Shown here: positions 16,720 to 24,987 of the stretch, one piece after another | How positions within the stretch are numbered: position 1 is the first letter of the stretch | Layout of the letters: every line of letters begins with the position of its first letter | DNA from: M3007 sp043764095 | GTDB taxonomy: Bacteria; Bacteroidota; Bacteroidia; Chitinophagales; Saprospiraceae | Assembly: GCA_043764095.1 (NCBI GenBank) | Contig: JAYUKX010000135.1 | Coordinates: 1-64,000, forward strand | Length of the DNA: 64,000 nt | Direction of reading: 5' to 3' | Made by a program: the position numbers and the translations under genes | Notes under the pieces: generated by a model | What the model saw: the letters and a program-made list of their open reading frames with translations, nothing else | Database searches by the model: none | What the model was told of the DNA's origin: nothing

Positions 16720-17688
16720 ATGACATCAAAAGAAAAAATCGCTCCACTTGTACAGCAATTAATAACGGCCCGTAGTGCGGAATTAGCGCAACACGAAAAT
16801 GAAATATGGCACCTGTCGCGCCCTTTGCTTCGATTGGTGCATGCAGAGGAAGAAGATTATTCCACGCTAGGTAATTGTAGAATTGGGGGGACTCCTAATT
16901 TGCCCAAGGACATGGATTATCCTGTGAAAAATGGCAAGTATTACCGATTTATTGGCCAGTTGAATTTTGCAGAACTACCCGATACCTTGGAAATATTGCC
17001 AGAAAAAGGCATTTTATTCCTCTTCTGCGGCGATCCATTCGAAAATGAATCGCACTGTATTTATTATGATGCAGCCGCTGAATTAGAAAATAAACAACCG
17101 CCGCTCGATATGGAATGCCTAGATCCTTACCAAGAAGAATATGGGGATTTTGTTGTGCATAAAATAGCATTTGAACTGTCTTATCAAATTGGTTGGTCGG
17201 AAGATTTAGAGGATTTTGAGTTAGCGGAAGAGCCAACGGATAAGCCTTTTAATACACATATCGGTGGAACGGCCTTTGGCACTGATATGGAAGGATTATA
17301 CGCGCTCTTGAAGGGATTTGATACGCTTCGAAATACCGTACTTTTTTTGGAAGAACCCGATCAGGAAACCTACTGGCTACCTCAAAAACGAGGTTTGGTA
17401 GCGCAGATGGAGGATCAAATAAACAATCCAGAAAAATACAATACCGAAAGTAGTACGATCAATATAGCAGCGGTCAAAGAATCACTACGGCAGTTATTGG
17501 CATTTGACGAAAACAGAGCGGAGCATCGCAAATATTTTAAGGATGTTTTTTGTCTTTTTAGCCTTGAATCCCGCGATGAATTTAATATGTGGTGGAGCGA
17601 TCACGGTTTTCTTAATTTCTATATGCTAAAAGAGGATTTGGTGAAGCGCAACTTTGGGAATGTGGTGGTGGAGGTGGCTTCATCGTAA
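16720..17688 (+). CDS. DUF1963 (YwqG-like) protein
   Basis: A 322-residue protein of the YwqG/DUF1963 family, all-beta with an unknown biochemical role. Family-like features are the GGTPNLPKDMDYP segment (about 55-67, the family 'GG.P.lP....WP' motif), then FIGQLNFAELP, ILFLFCGDP and a C-terminal FSLESRDEFNMWWSDHGFLNF. No signal peptide or membrane segment. In other genomes such proteins often lie in polymorphic-toxin or immunity loci; here it follows the LRR gene with 30 bp spacing and may be in the same operon. Confidence 0.85.
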   Translation: MTSKEKIAPLVQQLITARSAELAQHENEIWHLSRPLLRLVHAEEEDYSTLGNCRIGGTPNLPKDMDYPVKNGKYYRFIGQLNFAELPDTLEILPEKGILFLFCGDPFENESHCIYYDAAAELENKQPPLDMECLDPYQEEYGDFVVHKIAFELSYQIGWSEDLEDFELAEEPTDKPFNTHIGGTAFGTDMEGLYALLKGFDTLRNTVLFLEEPDQETYWLPQKRGLVAQMEDQINNPEKYNTESSTINIAAVKESLRQLLAFDENRAEHRKYFKDVFCLFSLESRDEFNMWWSDHGFLNFYMLKEDLVKRNFGNVVVEVASS

Positions 17689-17717
17689 TATAGTACATCT
17701 AATTTGGAATTTTGTTA

Positions 17718-17801
17718 GAAGGTGTATTGCAACTTATTGCAGAAAACAAAACCAAACATGCACGTGGCGAGGATGCTTTGGATGTAGTGTTCAAGCAGAA
17801 G
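17718..17801 (+). pseudogene. Duplicated 5' fragment of the LRR gene
   Basis: Reads LQLIAENKTKHARGEDALDVVF, clearly related to residues 6-26 of the LRR protein at 15814 (SQFIAENKAKHAQGLDARALDL). No start codon or LRR follows. It is a remnant of a second copy. The rest of 17689-17867 contains the promoter below and nothing else. Confidence 0.6.
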
Positions 17802-17814
17802 TCAGTGCATTTTA

Positions 17815-17846
17815 TTTGTTGAAAAATTAAATTCATCGTATCTTTG
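17815..17846 (+). promoter_or_regulatory. Promoter of the DUF2281 antitoxin
   Basis: TTTG (17815-17818), a 20-bp gap, then TATCTTTG (17839-17846): an almost ideal Bacteroidota -33/-7 pair, 21 bp before the ATG at 17868. Confidence 0.65.
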
Positions 17847-17867
17847 TAGAAAATATATCATATTATT

Positions 17868-18074
17868 ATGACAGAGCAAATTGTTTTAAGTCAATTCCAA
17901 CAACTTCCCGATAACCTCAAACAAGAGGTACTAGATTTTATTGGGTATCTTTGGTCAAAACACAGCGCAAAGAAACCCCAAAAGAATCGTCCCCAATTTG
18001 GGAGTGCAAAAGGAAAATACCAAATATCAGCCGATTTTGATGAACCACTTGACCTGTTTAAAGAGTATATGTAA
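17868..18074 (+). CDS. DUF2281 antitoxin (VapB-type)
   Basis: A 68-residue DUF2281 protein: helical LPDNLKQEVLDFIGYLWSKH, a basic linker, then GSAKGKYQISADFDEPLDLF, the toxin-neutralising tail. DUF2281 proteins pair with PIN-domain VapC toxins. Its TAA overlaps the toxin ATG by one base (TAATG), indicating translational coupling. The gene is intact with a strong promoter although its toxin is disrupted. Confidence 0.85.
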   Translation: MTEQIVLSQFQQLPDNLKQEVLDFIGYLWSKHSAKKPQKNRPQFGSAKGKYQISADFDEPLDLFKEYM

Positions 18075-18469
18075 TGAATATTTTATTAGATACGCATACA
18101 TTTATTTGGTACGTTGAAGGTTCTAATGAATTGAGTGATAATGCCAAAAAACATATTGAAGACTCTGCCAATCAATGTTTTGTCAGTCTTGTATCACTTT
18201 GGGAAATGGCCATAAAAGTAAGCTTGGGGAAACTTGATTTATAAGGAGATTTTGAAACTGTACTTGAAGATATTCTAAATAATGGATTTGAGTTACAACC
18301 TATCACTTTTGATCATATTCTTCAGCAAACTCACCTCGAATGGCACCATCGAGACCCTTTTGATCGGCTTCTAGTAGCACAATGTTTATTTGAAAAAATG
18401 CCTATTATTAGCAGGGATACTATGATGGACGACTACTTTATGGATACAAATCTAAAAAGGATTTGGTAG
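18074..18469 (+). pseudogene. PIN-domain toxin (VapC) with one in-frame stop
   Basis: The 132-codon frame is a full-length PIN domain: MNILLDTHTFIWYVEG (first catalytic Asp), LVSLWEMAIKVSLGKLDL, then after the stop GDFETVLEDILNNGFELQP, HHRDPFDRLLVAQ (family motif RDPFDR with conserved Asp), PIISRDTMMD and DTNLKRIW. The only defect is TAA at 18242-18244 (codon 57). A single base change from CAA, AAA or GAA would explain it. VapC toxins are Mg2+-dependent RNases cutting tRNA or rRNA; the product here would lack the later acidic residues. Confidence 0.85.
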
Positions 18470-18612
18470 GTTCGCAGCACTACCTGCTAAGGCATGGCAA
18501 TTTCCATTTAGAATGACCAAGATGAGGCTTGGAAAGAAGTAGTAGAAAAAATTGATAAAATGACCTAAATTTGGGCGTTTTTCCAACATACATTTTCACC
18601 TAAATTCATATT
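18470..18612 (+). other. Intergenic, with a very short coding-like tail
   Basis: A 25-codon frame from ATG 18494 to TAA 18568 contains one in-frame TAG and then NDQDEAWKEVVEKIDKMT, which looks like the C-terminal tail of a lost small gene. Nothing else is evident before the ATG at 18613. Confidence 0.3.
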
Positions 18613-19068
18613 ATGAGTCACCAAACAACACCAGCGCCGAACGAATTGATTACAGCACACATGGCAACCGTACAAGGTCTTATTTCGCGGTTTGCAGGCA
18701 ATAGTGCCAATTGCAAAAATATGTGCCTTACACTCGTAGCGGCTATTTTAGCACTACTTTCGGCCAACAAAGAACCACAAACACTCAATATCGCCTATTG
18801 TATTTTGTTCCTTATGGCATGGATGGATGCCTATTATTTGGGTATGGAACGTACCGCAGTAGAACACTCAAGAGAGGCTGCAAAAAAAATTCAGACAGGA
18901 ACATTCACCTATGCGGATGTATATAAAATTGCCATTGGCGGTCGTGGGTGGAAGCCAATATGGAATGCTTTTAGTGCTATGTTATCGCACTCTATTTGGC
19001 CGTTTTATGGAGGGCTTTTGGCTTGTTTATTGGCTATTCAGTGGTATTTTGCTTTTTTGCCTAAGTGA
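18613..19068 (+). CDS. Small multi-pass membrane protein, possible part of the TIR cluster
   Basis: A 151-residue protein with three hydrophobic segments (about 38-50, 60-76 and 130-147) separated by a basic cytoplasmic-looking loop (TAVEHSREAAKKIQ). The N-terminus ELITAHMATVQGLISRFAGNSANCK resembles a family of small membrane proteins seen beside TIR or other accessory genes (recalled, not searched). It could be a membrane-damaging effector or an anchor for the TIR protein that starts 128 bp later on the same strand. The function is unknown. Confidence 0.7.
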   Translation: MSHQTTPAPNELITAHMATVQGLISRFAGNSANCKNMCLTLVAAILALLSANKEPQTLNIAYCILFLMAWMDAYYLGMERTAVEHSREAAKKIQTGTFTYADVYKIAIGGRGWKPIWNAFSAMLSHSIWPFYGGLLACLLAIQWYFAFLPK

Positions 19069-19196
19069 GGAGCATTGCGTTCTATGTCCTTGTCCTAATT
19101 TTTTCATTTCCTTTACGATGTATAGTGCTTAGTTCGCAATGATACATATGATATGCATGCTATGTAAAAATTAGTCCTATAAAAATTTTAACCATC

Positions 19197-20324
19197 ATGT
19201 ACAAAATATTCATCTCCCACACCACCCTCGACCAGCCCATTGCAGAGCGCGTCCTTAAAGTACTAAACAACGCCTTCAAGGGCAATGTACATTTGTATCT
19301 CGCGCACCTCGGCATCATTGGCGGCGACGATTGGAAAGAAGAACTGATCAAAAACCTTAAAGATAAAGATGCTGTCATTAGCCTTCTGAGTACAGAGGCG
19401 ATCATGAAACCTTGGATTTATGTGGAATGGAGCCATTATTGGGTCAATAACAAGAAGTTTTATGTGCTAAAAACGGGTAACCTATCCAACGACGATATTT
19501 TTGCCCCCATGCTTACCCGTCAAATTACCAACCTTGATGATAAAACCAGCGTTCGGGGTTTGGTGGAAGCCATTGCAAGGGATTCCGGTACCGAAACGAT
19601 CCCTTATGATTGTGTGGATGCGCTGTTAGAAGCCGTGCGCGAGGGCAACGAAGAAAAAACGGAACAATCTTTTGGGGAATACCGTCGGAATACCGCTAAT
19701 CTGCCCGCTTCCGATGCCGAAAAACTACGTATTGCGCGCTATTTTTTCGCAAAATCCGAATGGGATACTTATGAGCGGATAATCATGGCCATGCGCGATG
19801 ATGCTATTAAACTCGACGAAATTAGTGAAATAATACGATCCGGTGGCAAATCGCACGAGCGTGAAATAAGTATTGTAGAAAATATTTCCAATACTATTAA
19901 TTCAGCAGAAAAATTGGCCAATGTCGCTATTGAACTGGTGAAAGATGGTGCTGTGGATGCTCCTTTAATTCGCCGCTTGATTGATACACTGGCACAACGT
20001 AACCAAGCAGAAATGCGGCGTTTGGGTGTTTATTTGGTGCAACAACAGCAAATAGACTCGCAAGCACTCACTTATCTCGCCGCCAAAATGACCAATATGG
20101 CAGAACTCCGTAAAATTGCCGAAGCCATCATGGATGCAGGAAAAACAGATACCAGTACATTTATCGACCTGATTGGGTTATTTCACAACGACCGCGAATT
20201 ATTGAAGGTAGGGGAACGGCTCATCAGCCTCAACCAGCACACGCCCGAATCGGTGGATGCGATCCGCGATCAACTCACCAAACGAGGTGGTACATACCTC
20301 AATAATTTTAATGGACTTTTATAA
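19197..20324 (+). CDS. TIR-domain protein with helical C-terminal region
   Basis: A 375-residue protein. The N-terminal TIR domain (about 1-135) begins YKIFISHTTLDQP (box 1), continues with DDWKEELIKNLKDKDAVISLLS, and has a candidate catalytic Glu77 in PWIYVEWSHYW, as in NAD+-cleaving TIRs. Residues about 160-375 form an all-helical array (for example SNTINSAEKLANVAIELVKD), suggesting a sensing or oligomerisation module. Bacterial TIR enzymes deplete NAD+ or make cyclic ADP-ribose signals in anti-phage systems. It overlaps the ATP-grasp gene by 14 bp, implying one operon and coupled expression. Confidence 0.85.
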   Translation: MYKIFISHTTLDQPIAERVLKVLNNAFKGNVHLYLAHLGIIGGDDWKEELIKNLKDKDAVISLLSTEAIMKPWIYVEWSHYWVNNKKFYVLKTGNLSNDDIFAPMLTRQITNLDDKTSVRGLVEAIARDSGTETIPYDCVDALLEAVREGNEEKTEQSFGEYRRNTANLPASDAEKLRIARYFFAKSEWDTYERIIMAMRDDAIKLDEISEIIRSGGKSHEREISIVENISNTINSAEKLANVAIELVKDGAVDAPLIRRLIDTLAQRNQAEMRRLGVYLVQQQQIDSQALTYLAAKMTNMAELRKIAEAIMDAGKTDTSTFIDLIGLFHNDRELLKVGERLISLNQHTPESVDAIRDQLTKRGGTYLNNFNGLL

Positions 20325-21240
20325 CACGACGATGGCGATTACACCTGGCACGTCATTCGGACTGTGTACAAAAAGCAGTAGTTATGTCGATTTGAATGGC
20401 GAAAAAAAGGCGCTTTACGATGCGGCGCAGCAGTATTTTGAACAAGTGCTGCTCCTTGATCCTCAAAATGTATGTTACTATTTTGAACGCGGTGCGACCC
20501 GTCCGCGGCTCATACACCAAGGGCGCGATATAGCCGATCTCACCGTATTGATGATCCGCAGCACGGGCAGCAGGGTGGCTTCTTCTGCTATGTTGGCGCA
20601 TACGCTTGCCTTTTGTGGCTGCAATATTGTGGATCCGTTGGAGCGTTTTTCGGTGGGATATGCCTCCAAACTGCTCACGACCATTAGCCGATTTGAACGC
20701 GGTGTTGGTTCCAATAGTTATATCGCTTTTGGTGCTGCCAATGCAGATATATTGGTGCAGACCTTGAATATTTCAGCGGAAAATCCTATCCTTTTTAAAC
20801 CCGTTGCTGGCCGAAAAGGAGAAGGTGTTGTTTCTTTTCATACGCTTGATGCTGCCCGCTCGTTTATACAGGAAACCGCTGCCGTTTATACCGATTCCGA
20901 TACACCGTATTTATTCCAAACCTTAGAGCAATTTGTAGCAGAGTACCGTGTTATGGTGATGAATGGCGATATTTTGGGTATGGTACAAAAAATCCGCGCC
21001 GAAGGCACTATCACTGCCAATGCGGCGCAAGGTGGTACTTTTGTTGCCGTGGACGTACCTGAAATCACCGATTTTGTTCATCAATATATTAGTCACGAAG
21101 GTTTGATTGGTGCCGATATTGCCGTGGACGACGAAGGTGCTATCCATATCATTGAGACCAATCGTGCGCCGATGTGGGGCGCGTTTGAAGCGACTACTGG
21201 GGTTCGGGTGGGGGAGGAGGTGGTGCGGAGGGTGGTTTAA
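20311..21240 (+). CDS. RimK-like ATP-grasp enzyme encoded with the TIR protein
   Basis: A 309-residue protein with an ATP-grasp fold: an N-terminal pre-ATP-grasp region (about 1-130), the nucleotide loop FKPVAGRKGEGVVSF (about 165-179), then RVMVMNGDILGMV, and the metal/catalytic segment GADIAVDDEGAIHIIETNRAPMWGAFE (Asp...Glu-x-Asn, about 260-290). Such enzymes ligate an amino acid, peptide or small molecule to a carboxylate via an acyl-phosphate. The start is ATG 20311 (overlapping the TIR stop) or ATG 20332. The tight overlap with a TIR gene is unusual and suggests joint function. Confidence 0.85.
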   Translation: MDFYNTTMAITPGTSFGLCTKSSSYVDLNGEKKALYDAAQQYFEQVLLLDPQNVCYYFERGATRPRLIHQGRDIADLTVLMIRSTGSRVASSAMLAHTLAFCGCNIVDPLERFSVGYASKLLTTISRFERGVGSNSYIAFGAANADILVQTLNISAENPILFKPVAGRKGEGVVSFHTLDAARSFIQETAAVYTDSDTPYLFQTLEQFVAEYRVMVMNGDILGMVQKIRAEGTITANAAQGGTFVAVDVPEITDFVHQYISHEGLIGADIAVDDEGAIHIIETNRAPMWGAFEATTGVRVGEEVVRRVV

Positions 21241-21271
21241 TTAATAATAATTCTAATAAAATATAATCAAA

Positions 21272-22726
21272 ATGGACAACAAATTACACATTAAAATAAT
21301 TGAAGGTTTTTCAAATTATAAGTCTGGTCAACGCATTCATTTCAATAATGGCAAAATATTAATTGGAAAATCAAAAGAATGCCATTTACGAATCATTGAT
21401 AAAAATTGCCCAGATATTTTGGGTGAAATTGAAATGGACTCGAGTGGTGATTGGATTATTACGAATCTTTCTAATGATGTATCCATTTTTTTAAACAATA
21501 TTTCAATTGAATATGCTTCGCTTTTAGAAGAAGATGATATTACTTTTGGAAGTAGCCTTGCTAGTATTACAGTTCTAAAGGAGAGAGATGTAATAATAAA
21601 GGATGTGAAGGAGCCATCATTTTCTTATTTAGACCCTAGAGTATTGAATAAGATTTTTTCTTTTTCGTATTCAAGAAAAATAATAAAGAAACGAGAAGAG
21701 TCTTCTGCTGAAATCAAGCCAGACAAGGAGGCTATCACAGTCAATGATTCTAGAAATGTAGTGATTGGTGGGCATATTGATACAGAGGGAAAAGTAATTA
21801 GTGGCGATAAGGTACAAATCATCGGTCAATCAAATCAAAATAGTAACATACCTTCTCCTCTCATTAATCTCAATAATGTATGTTTTGATTCTATATACCC
21901 TTCTCCCTTCCAACTTAACCAATGGCAAGACTTATTGGTATATTGCTACAACGAGGCTGCCTTGGAAAAAGTTAAAATTGATCTTCGAAAACGGATGAAA
22001 GAAATGAGCGGCACTTTCAACGTGGCATCAGATAAAAATAAATTACCTGTACCTGAAAATGCAATGCTAACAATTATACCAAACATTAAGGATGTGATTT
22101 GTAACCCTGCCCAGGCCAATGTGTATATGATCGAAGACTACCATTGTGTGCCTTTTCGGGTGCAATACCAACCCCAAAGCCCATTAGTATCTGTTTTAGA
22201 ACGAGGGGAAGTACGGGGAAGTATTAAAATATTTTTGGAAGGTGTACAAATTGGCGAAATACCTATTGAAGGGATATGGGGCGACCCGATTAGCCCTGTT
22301 TCTGCAGGAATAATGGGTTTTGCTCAGTATACTACTCAAAAAGTGGAACAATCGACAGCATACAAACATACTGCTGGATATCGTTACCGTAAAATATTTG
22401 TCTCATATTCTCGTAAAGATGCCGAAATTGTGGAGCGATTAGAAAAAGCATATAAAACAATCGGCGACCAAGTATGGCGCGATCTAAACAGCCTGAAAAG
22501 TGGTTCTAAATGGGAAGAAGAAATCAAAAATGCAATAGCCGAAGCCGATATTTTCCAATTATTTTGGTCAGAAAATGCCCAAAAATCAGAAAATGTTAAA
22601 AAAGAATGGTTAACTGCTCTTGCGCTAAAGAAGTCCGATTTGATTCGCCCAGTATATTGGAATGAACCATTGGGTGAATTACCGGAGGAGTTGAAGCAAA
22701 TAGCATTTACTTTATTTGAGATATAG
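21272..22726 (+). CDS. FHA-TIR protein with a central beta-rich sensor-like domain
   Basis: A 484-residue protein with three parts. Residues about 3-105 form an FHA domain (GKILIGKSKECHLRI, the phosphothreonine-binding strand pattern), usually recognising phosphorylated partners. Residues about 205-345 form a beta-sandwich-like region (PSPFQLNQWQDLLVYCYNEA, TIIPNIKDVICNP, EDYHCVPFRVQYQP, FLEGVQIGEI) of a type found in other bacterial TIR and signalling proteins. Residues 370-484 form a TIR domain beginning YRKIFVSYSRKD, with a candidate catalytic Glu445 in VKKEW. It follows the ATP-grasp gene by 31 bp. No kinase gene that could phosphorylate an FHA ligand is visible in the window. Confidence 0.88.
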   Translation: MDNKLHIKIIEGFSNYKSGQRIHFNNGKILIGKSKECHLRIIDKNCPDILGEIEMDSSGDWIITNLSNDVSIFLNNISIEYASLLEEDDITFGSSLASITVLKERDVIIKDVKEPSFSYLDPRVLNKIFSFSYSRKIIKKREESSAEIKPDKEAITVNDSRNVVIGGHIDTEGKVISGDKVQIIGQSNQNSNIPSPLINLNNVCFDSIYPSPFQLNQWQDLLVYCYNEAALEKVKIDLRKRMKEMSGTFNVASDKNKLPVPENAMLTIIPNIKDVICNPAQANVYMIEDYHCVPFRVQYQPQSPLVSVLERGEVRGSIKIFLEGVQIGEIPIEGIWGDPISPVSAGIMGFAQYTTQKVEQSTAYKHTAGYRYRKIFVSYSRKDAEIVERLEKAYKTIGDQVWRDLNSLKSGSKWEEEIKNAIAEADIFQLFWSENAQKSENVKKEWLTALALKKSDLIRPVYWNEPLGELPEELKQIAFTLFEI

Positions 22727-22733
22727 ATGATTT

Positions 22734-22762
22734 GCAATTATAAAATATATTTATAAAATTGC
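22734..22762. terminator. Weak hairpin between convergent operons
   Basis: GCAATTATAAA pairs with TTTATAAAATTGC with a two-base bulge and a 5-nt loop. It sits between the stops of the FHA-TIR gene (+) and the TIR-STING gene (-) and may terminate both; the AT-rich stem makes this uncertain. Confidence 0.35.
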
Positions 22763-22807
22763 GATAAATCGCCATACCCCAAAATAATCTACCCAATTAT
22801 TTGTCTT

Positions 22808-24112
22808 TTACTTAAAAACAGGCATTACTTCTGACAATGGATCAATATTCGGAAAATCCTCCGCAATATCCTCCAGCGAAATCACCACTACTTTAATATG
22901 CTCCGCCCCCTTCATTTTTCCGTCTTTTAGTGCTTTTTCAATCAGGATCGGTATTGCTTTTTTAAAATTTTCGCGTTCTTTACTGTTCAGCAATTCCTTG
23001 ATATCGGTTACTGGTGTAAGTAGTTCGATGGCATTCCACGAAGAAAATAAGGTGGACGGAATATCATAAATGACCAATCGGCCATTGGGTTGCAGCACAT
23101 CCGGGTGACAAAAAACGGTGATTGGTCTTGTTGGGGTCGGAATGGCGGTTTTGACCATCCCGTAATAGTCCACATATTTCTGGTACGATTGGTGTGATGC
23201 TTCTGATAATTGGTCCGGCACCACCAATTTTAGGATCATTTCTGTTCTTTCTAATGGGAACTCTAAATCAATGGGCTTTACAAAAGGTTTATCATCTTTT
23301 TGCGTTTTTAAGTCTTCACCACGTTTCATTCGACCTAGGTTTTCAATCACCAGTTTTATCATGTTTTCGAAGAGCCCAATGGCCAAAGACGTGGAAGGCA
23401 GAAAACCAATTTCAATTTCTGCTTTGGTTTTGATGATTTCTTCCTGAATATTGGCTACTTGTTGCCGCAGCGACGCATTGTCGTAAGGTAAAGCGTTGTC
23501 AGATTCGGATTCCAACCAGTTTGTATAATTTCCTGTGTAATTATACGTCTTAACGCCTTTCAGATCTGTAAAAAAATGCTCAATAAAGTCTTTAATGGTG
23601 TTATCTGCGATAATAAACGTTTTTTTTGAGCCAATACGGCCTAAAAACAAACCCAGTTCAAAAACGACATTGTGGCGCGTACCTGTGCCAGTGAGTTTGT
23701 CCTTGCCGGAGGTTCTGCTTTGGCTCACCAATTTATCTTCGGGGACAAAAATAAAAATGGCAAAATCATAAATATCTGTAAAGTTTTTCAGTGAGTGAAT
23801 ATTGAGCGGAAGTAAGTCTTGCGCGGTATCCTCCTGCTGTGTTGGAGCATCTGTTGCGTTGTCGAGATAGTGTTTTCTGTGTTGGATAATCTTATTTTTT
23901 AACCTTTCATTGACGGCGTATTTGGATGCCTTTTTTTGAATAGAAGGGTCAAAAATATCTTCGTCCCAAATATCTACTTCGCAAATATCTTCGTCAAACA
24001 TGGCTTTTACCGCTTCGGCAATAACCAGCGATTCGTAGGAAGAACCAATAAAAATACTTGGTTTGTCTCCCTTTTTTTTGCCCTCCAGATTTTTTATTTT
24101 AAATGTGTCCAT
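22808..24112 (-). CDS. TIR-STING effector
   Basis: A 434-residue fusion. Residues about 18-195 are a CAP12-type TIR domain: KPSIFIGSSYESLVIAEAV, DIYDFAIFIFVPEDK, and NVVFELGLFLGRIG with catalytic Glu152. It is about 60 residues longer than described TIR-STINGs because of an insertion at about 60-110. Residues about 232-416 are a STING domain: GFLPSTSLAIGLFENMIKL (matching the LPSTALAIGYY start of Sphingobacterium TIR-STING, from memory) and YDIPSTLFSSWNAIELLTP. In described systems a cyclic dinucleotide (c-di-GMP) binds the STING dimer, filaments form and the TIR degrades NAD+, killing the infected cell. It starts 4 bp after the deaminase gene. No CD-NTase gene is present in the window. Confidence 0.9.
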   Translation of the reverse strand: MDTFKIKNLEGKKKGDKPSIFIGSSYESLVIAEAVKAMFDEDICEVDIWDEDIFDPSIQKKASKYAVNERLKNKIIQHRKHYLDNATDAPTQQEDTAQDLLPLNIHSLKNFTDIYDFAIFIFVPEDKLVSQSRTSGKDKLTGTGTRHNVVFELGLFLGRIGSKKTFIIADNTIKDFIEHFFTDLKGVKTYNYTGNYTNWLESESDNALPYDNASLRQQVANIQEEIIKTKAEIEIGFLPSTSLAIGLFENMIKLVIENLGRMKRGEDLKTQKDDKPFVKPIDLEFPLERTEMILKLVVPDQLSEASHQSYQKYVDYYGMVKTAIPTPTRPITVFCHPDVLQPNGRLVIYDIPSTLFSSWNAIELLTPVTDIKELLNSKERENFKKAIPILIEKALKDGKMKGAEHIKVVVISLEDIAEDFPNIDPLSEVMPVFK

Positions 24113-24116
24113 TGTT

Positions 24117-24812
24117 TTATGTTTTTACTTTGTTTGTATGGTAAAATGCTAATGCTTTTTCAAAAACGGGTTGGTTTTCGGTATTTTTTACTTTATATTC
24201 CAAAAATGCCGTTGTCGCGGCTTTAAAAATGGCCTCTGCTGGATCGGAGGCCAGGAATTTGGCCAATATTTTCTCTGGGTCTGTTGCCAAAAACAATACA
24301 TACGCAGCATCTAATTGTGTGCAATAAGCAATCGGCGAGGACAATGCTTGCACCCGTCTCGGATAAGGCGCAAAACCGCCAATAGGGCGTGTATCCATCG
24401 CCAATCGCTCGAAAGCCTTACTATAATCCACGTCATGTTGGCCATATACCACACGACTTGCGGCGGTCATCGTAATCATACCTGCGCACATAACACAGGG
24501 CTCAAGTGTGGTATAAATATGGTATTGATCTAAGTTAAACTTACGGGTTTGCTCCAAATATTGGGTAATTGCCCGGACTTCACCGTGTTGCGTAGCATTT
24601 TCGGTGGAGTTGATACAATTCAAACCGTGGAAAACGGGTTCAAATTGAGGAGTTACTAATAATGCACCGATATTGTACCCTCGGCGCAGATGGCGTGGCA
24701 CAGTTCCGTCCTGCCAGTCTTGATAGACCAAAGCATAGATCAAGAGTGAAAAAATATCGTCCCTTTCCTGTTGAAGGGCATCCACTGGTATTTGTTCTAA
24801 AATCGGTTGCAC
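24117..24812 (-). CDS. CDA-superfamily nucleoside deaminase, operon partner of TIR-STING
   Basis: A 231-residue zinc deaminase of the cytidine/tRNA-adenosine/guanine deaminase superfamily: catalytic HGE (His76, Glu78) and PCVMC (Cys106, Cys109), with the intervening EVRAITQYLEQ and YTTLEP segments. The roughly 70-residue C-terminal extension beyond the core is not recognised. The start is GTG 24812; no ATG lies in frame near it. It is the first gene of a two-gene unit with TIR-STING (4-bp gap), with a TAATTTTG -7 element 50 bp upstream. The substrate is unknown: a nucleotide pool, a free nucleoside or an RNA base are all possible. Confidence 0.85.
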   Translation of the reverse strand: MQPILEQIPVDALQQERDDIFSLLIYALVYQDWQDGTVPRHLRRGYNIGALLVTPQFEPVFHGLNCINSTENATQHGEVRAITQYLEQTRKFNLDQYHIYTTLEPCVMCAGMITMTAASRVVYGQHDVDYSKAFERLAMDTRPIGGFAPYPRRVQALSSPIAYCTQLDAAYVLFLATDPEKILAKFLASDPAEAIFKAATTAFLEYKVKNTENQPVFEKALAFYHTNKVKT

Positions 24813-24861
24813 AGTTTTTTAAAATAAATGAAGCACCCGGACAATCGGGCAATACAAGTGC

Positions 24862-24869
24862 CAAAATTA
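24862..24869 (-). promoter_or_regulatory. -7 element of the deaminase/TIR-STING unit
   Basis: Reads TAATTTTG on the - strand, matching TAnnTTTG, 49 bp upstream of the GTG start at 24812. No clear -33 box. Confidence 0.4.
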
Positions 24870-24987
24870 AGGCGAATATTGGTAAAGTTTTATAATGTCT
24901 GCAAAAAAATATTACAATCTTCACGGTTAAAACACAAAACAAGTCAACAAATCTCAAACTCATTAAAACATTATTTTACTTTAATAA

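Noticed and set aside
12594..18469. TAA recoded as a sense codon, given two in-frame TAA stops
   Set aside because: Many intact genes in the window end in TAA, and both cases lie in decaying accessory genes.
18613..24812. A standard CBASS operon
   Set aside because: No CD-NTase, Cap2/Cap3 or HORMA/TRIP13 gene is present; only the effector type matches.
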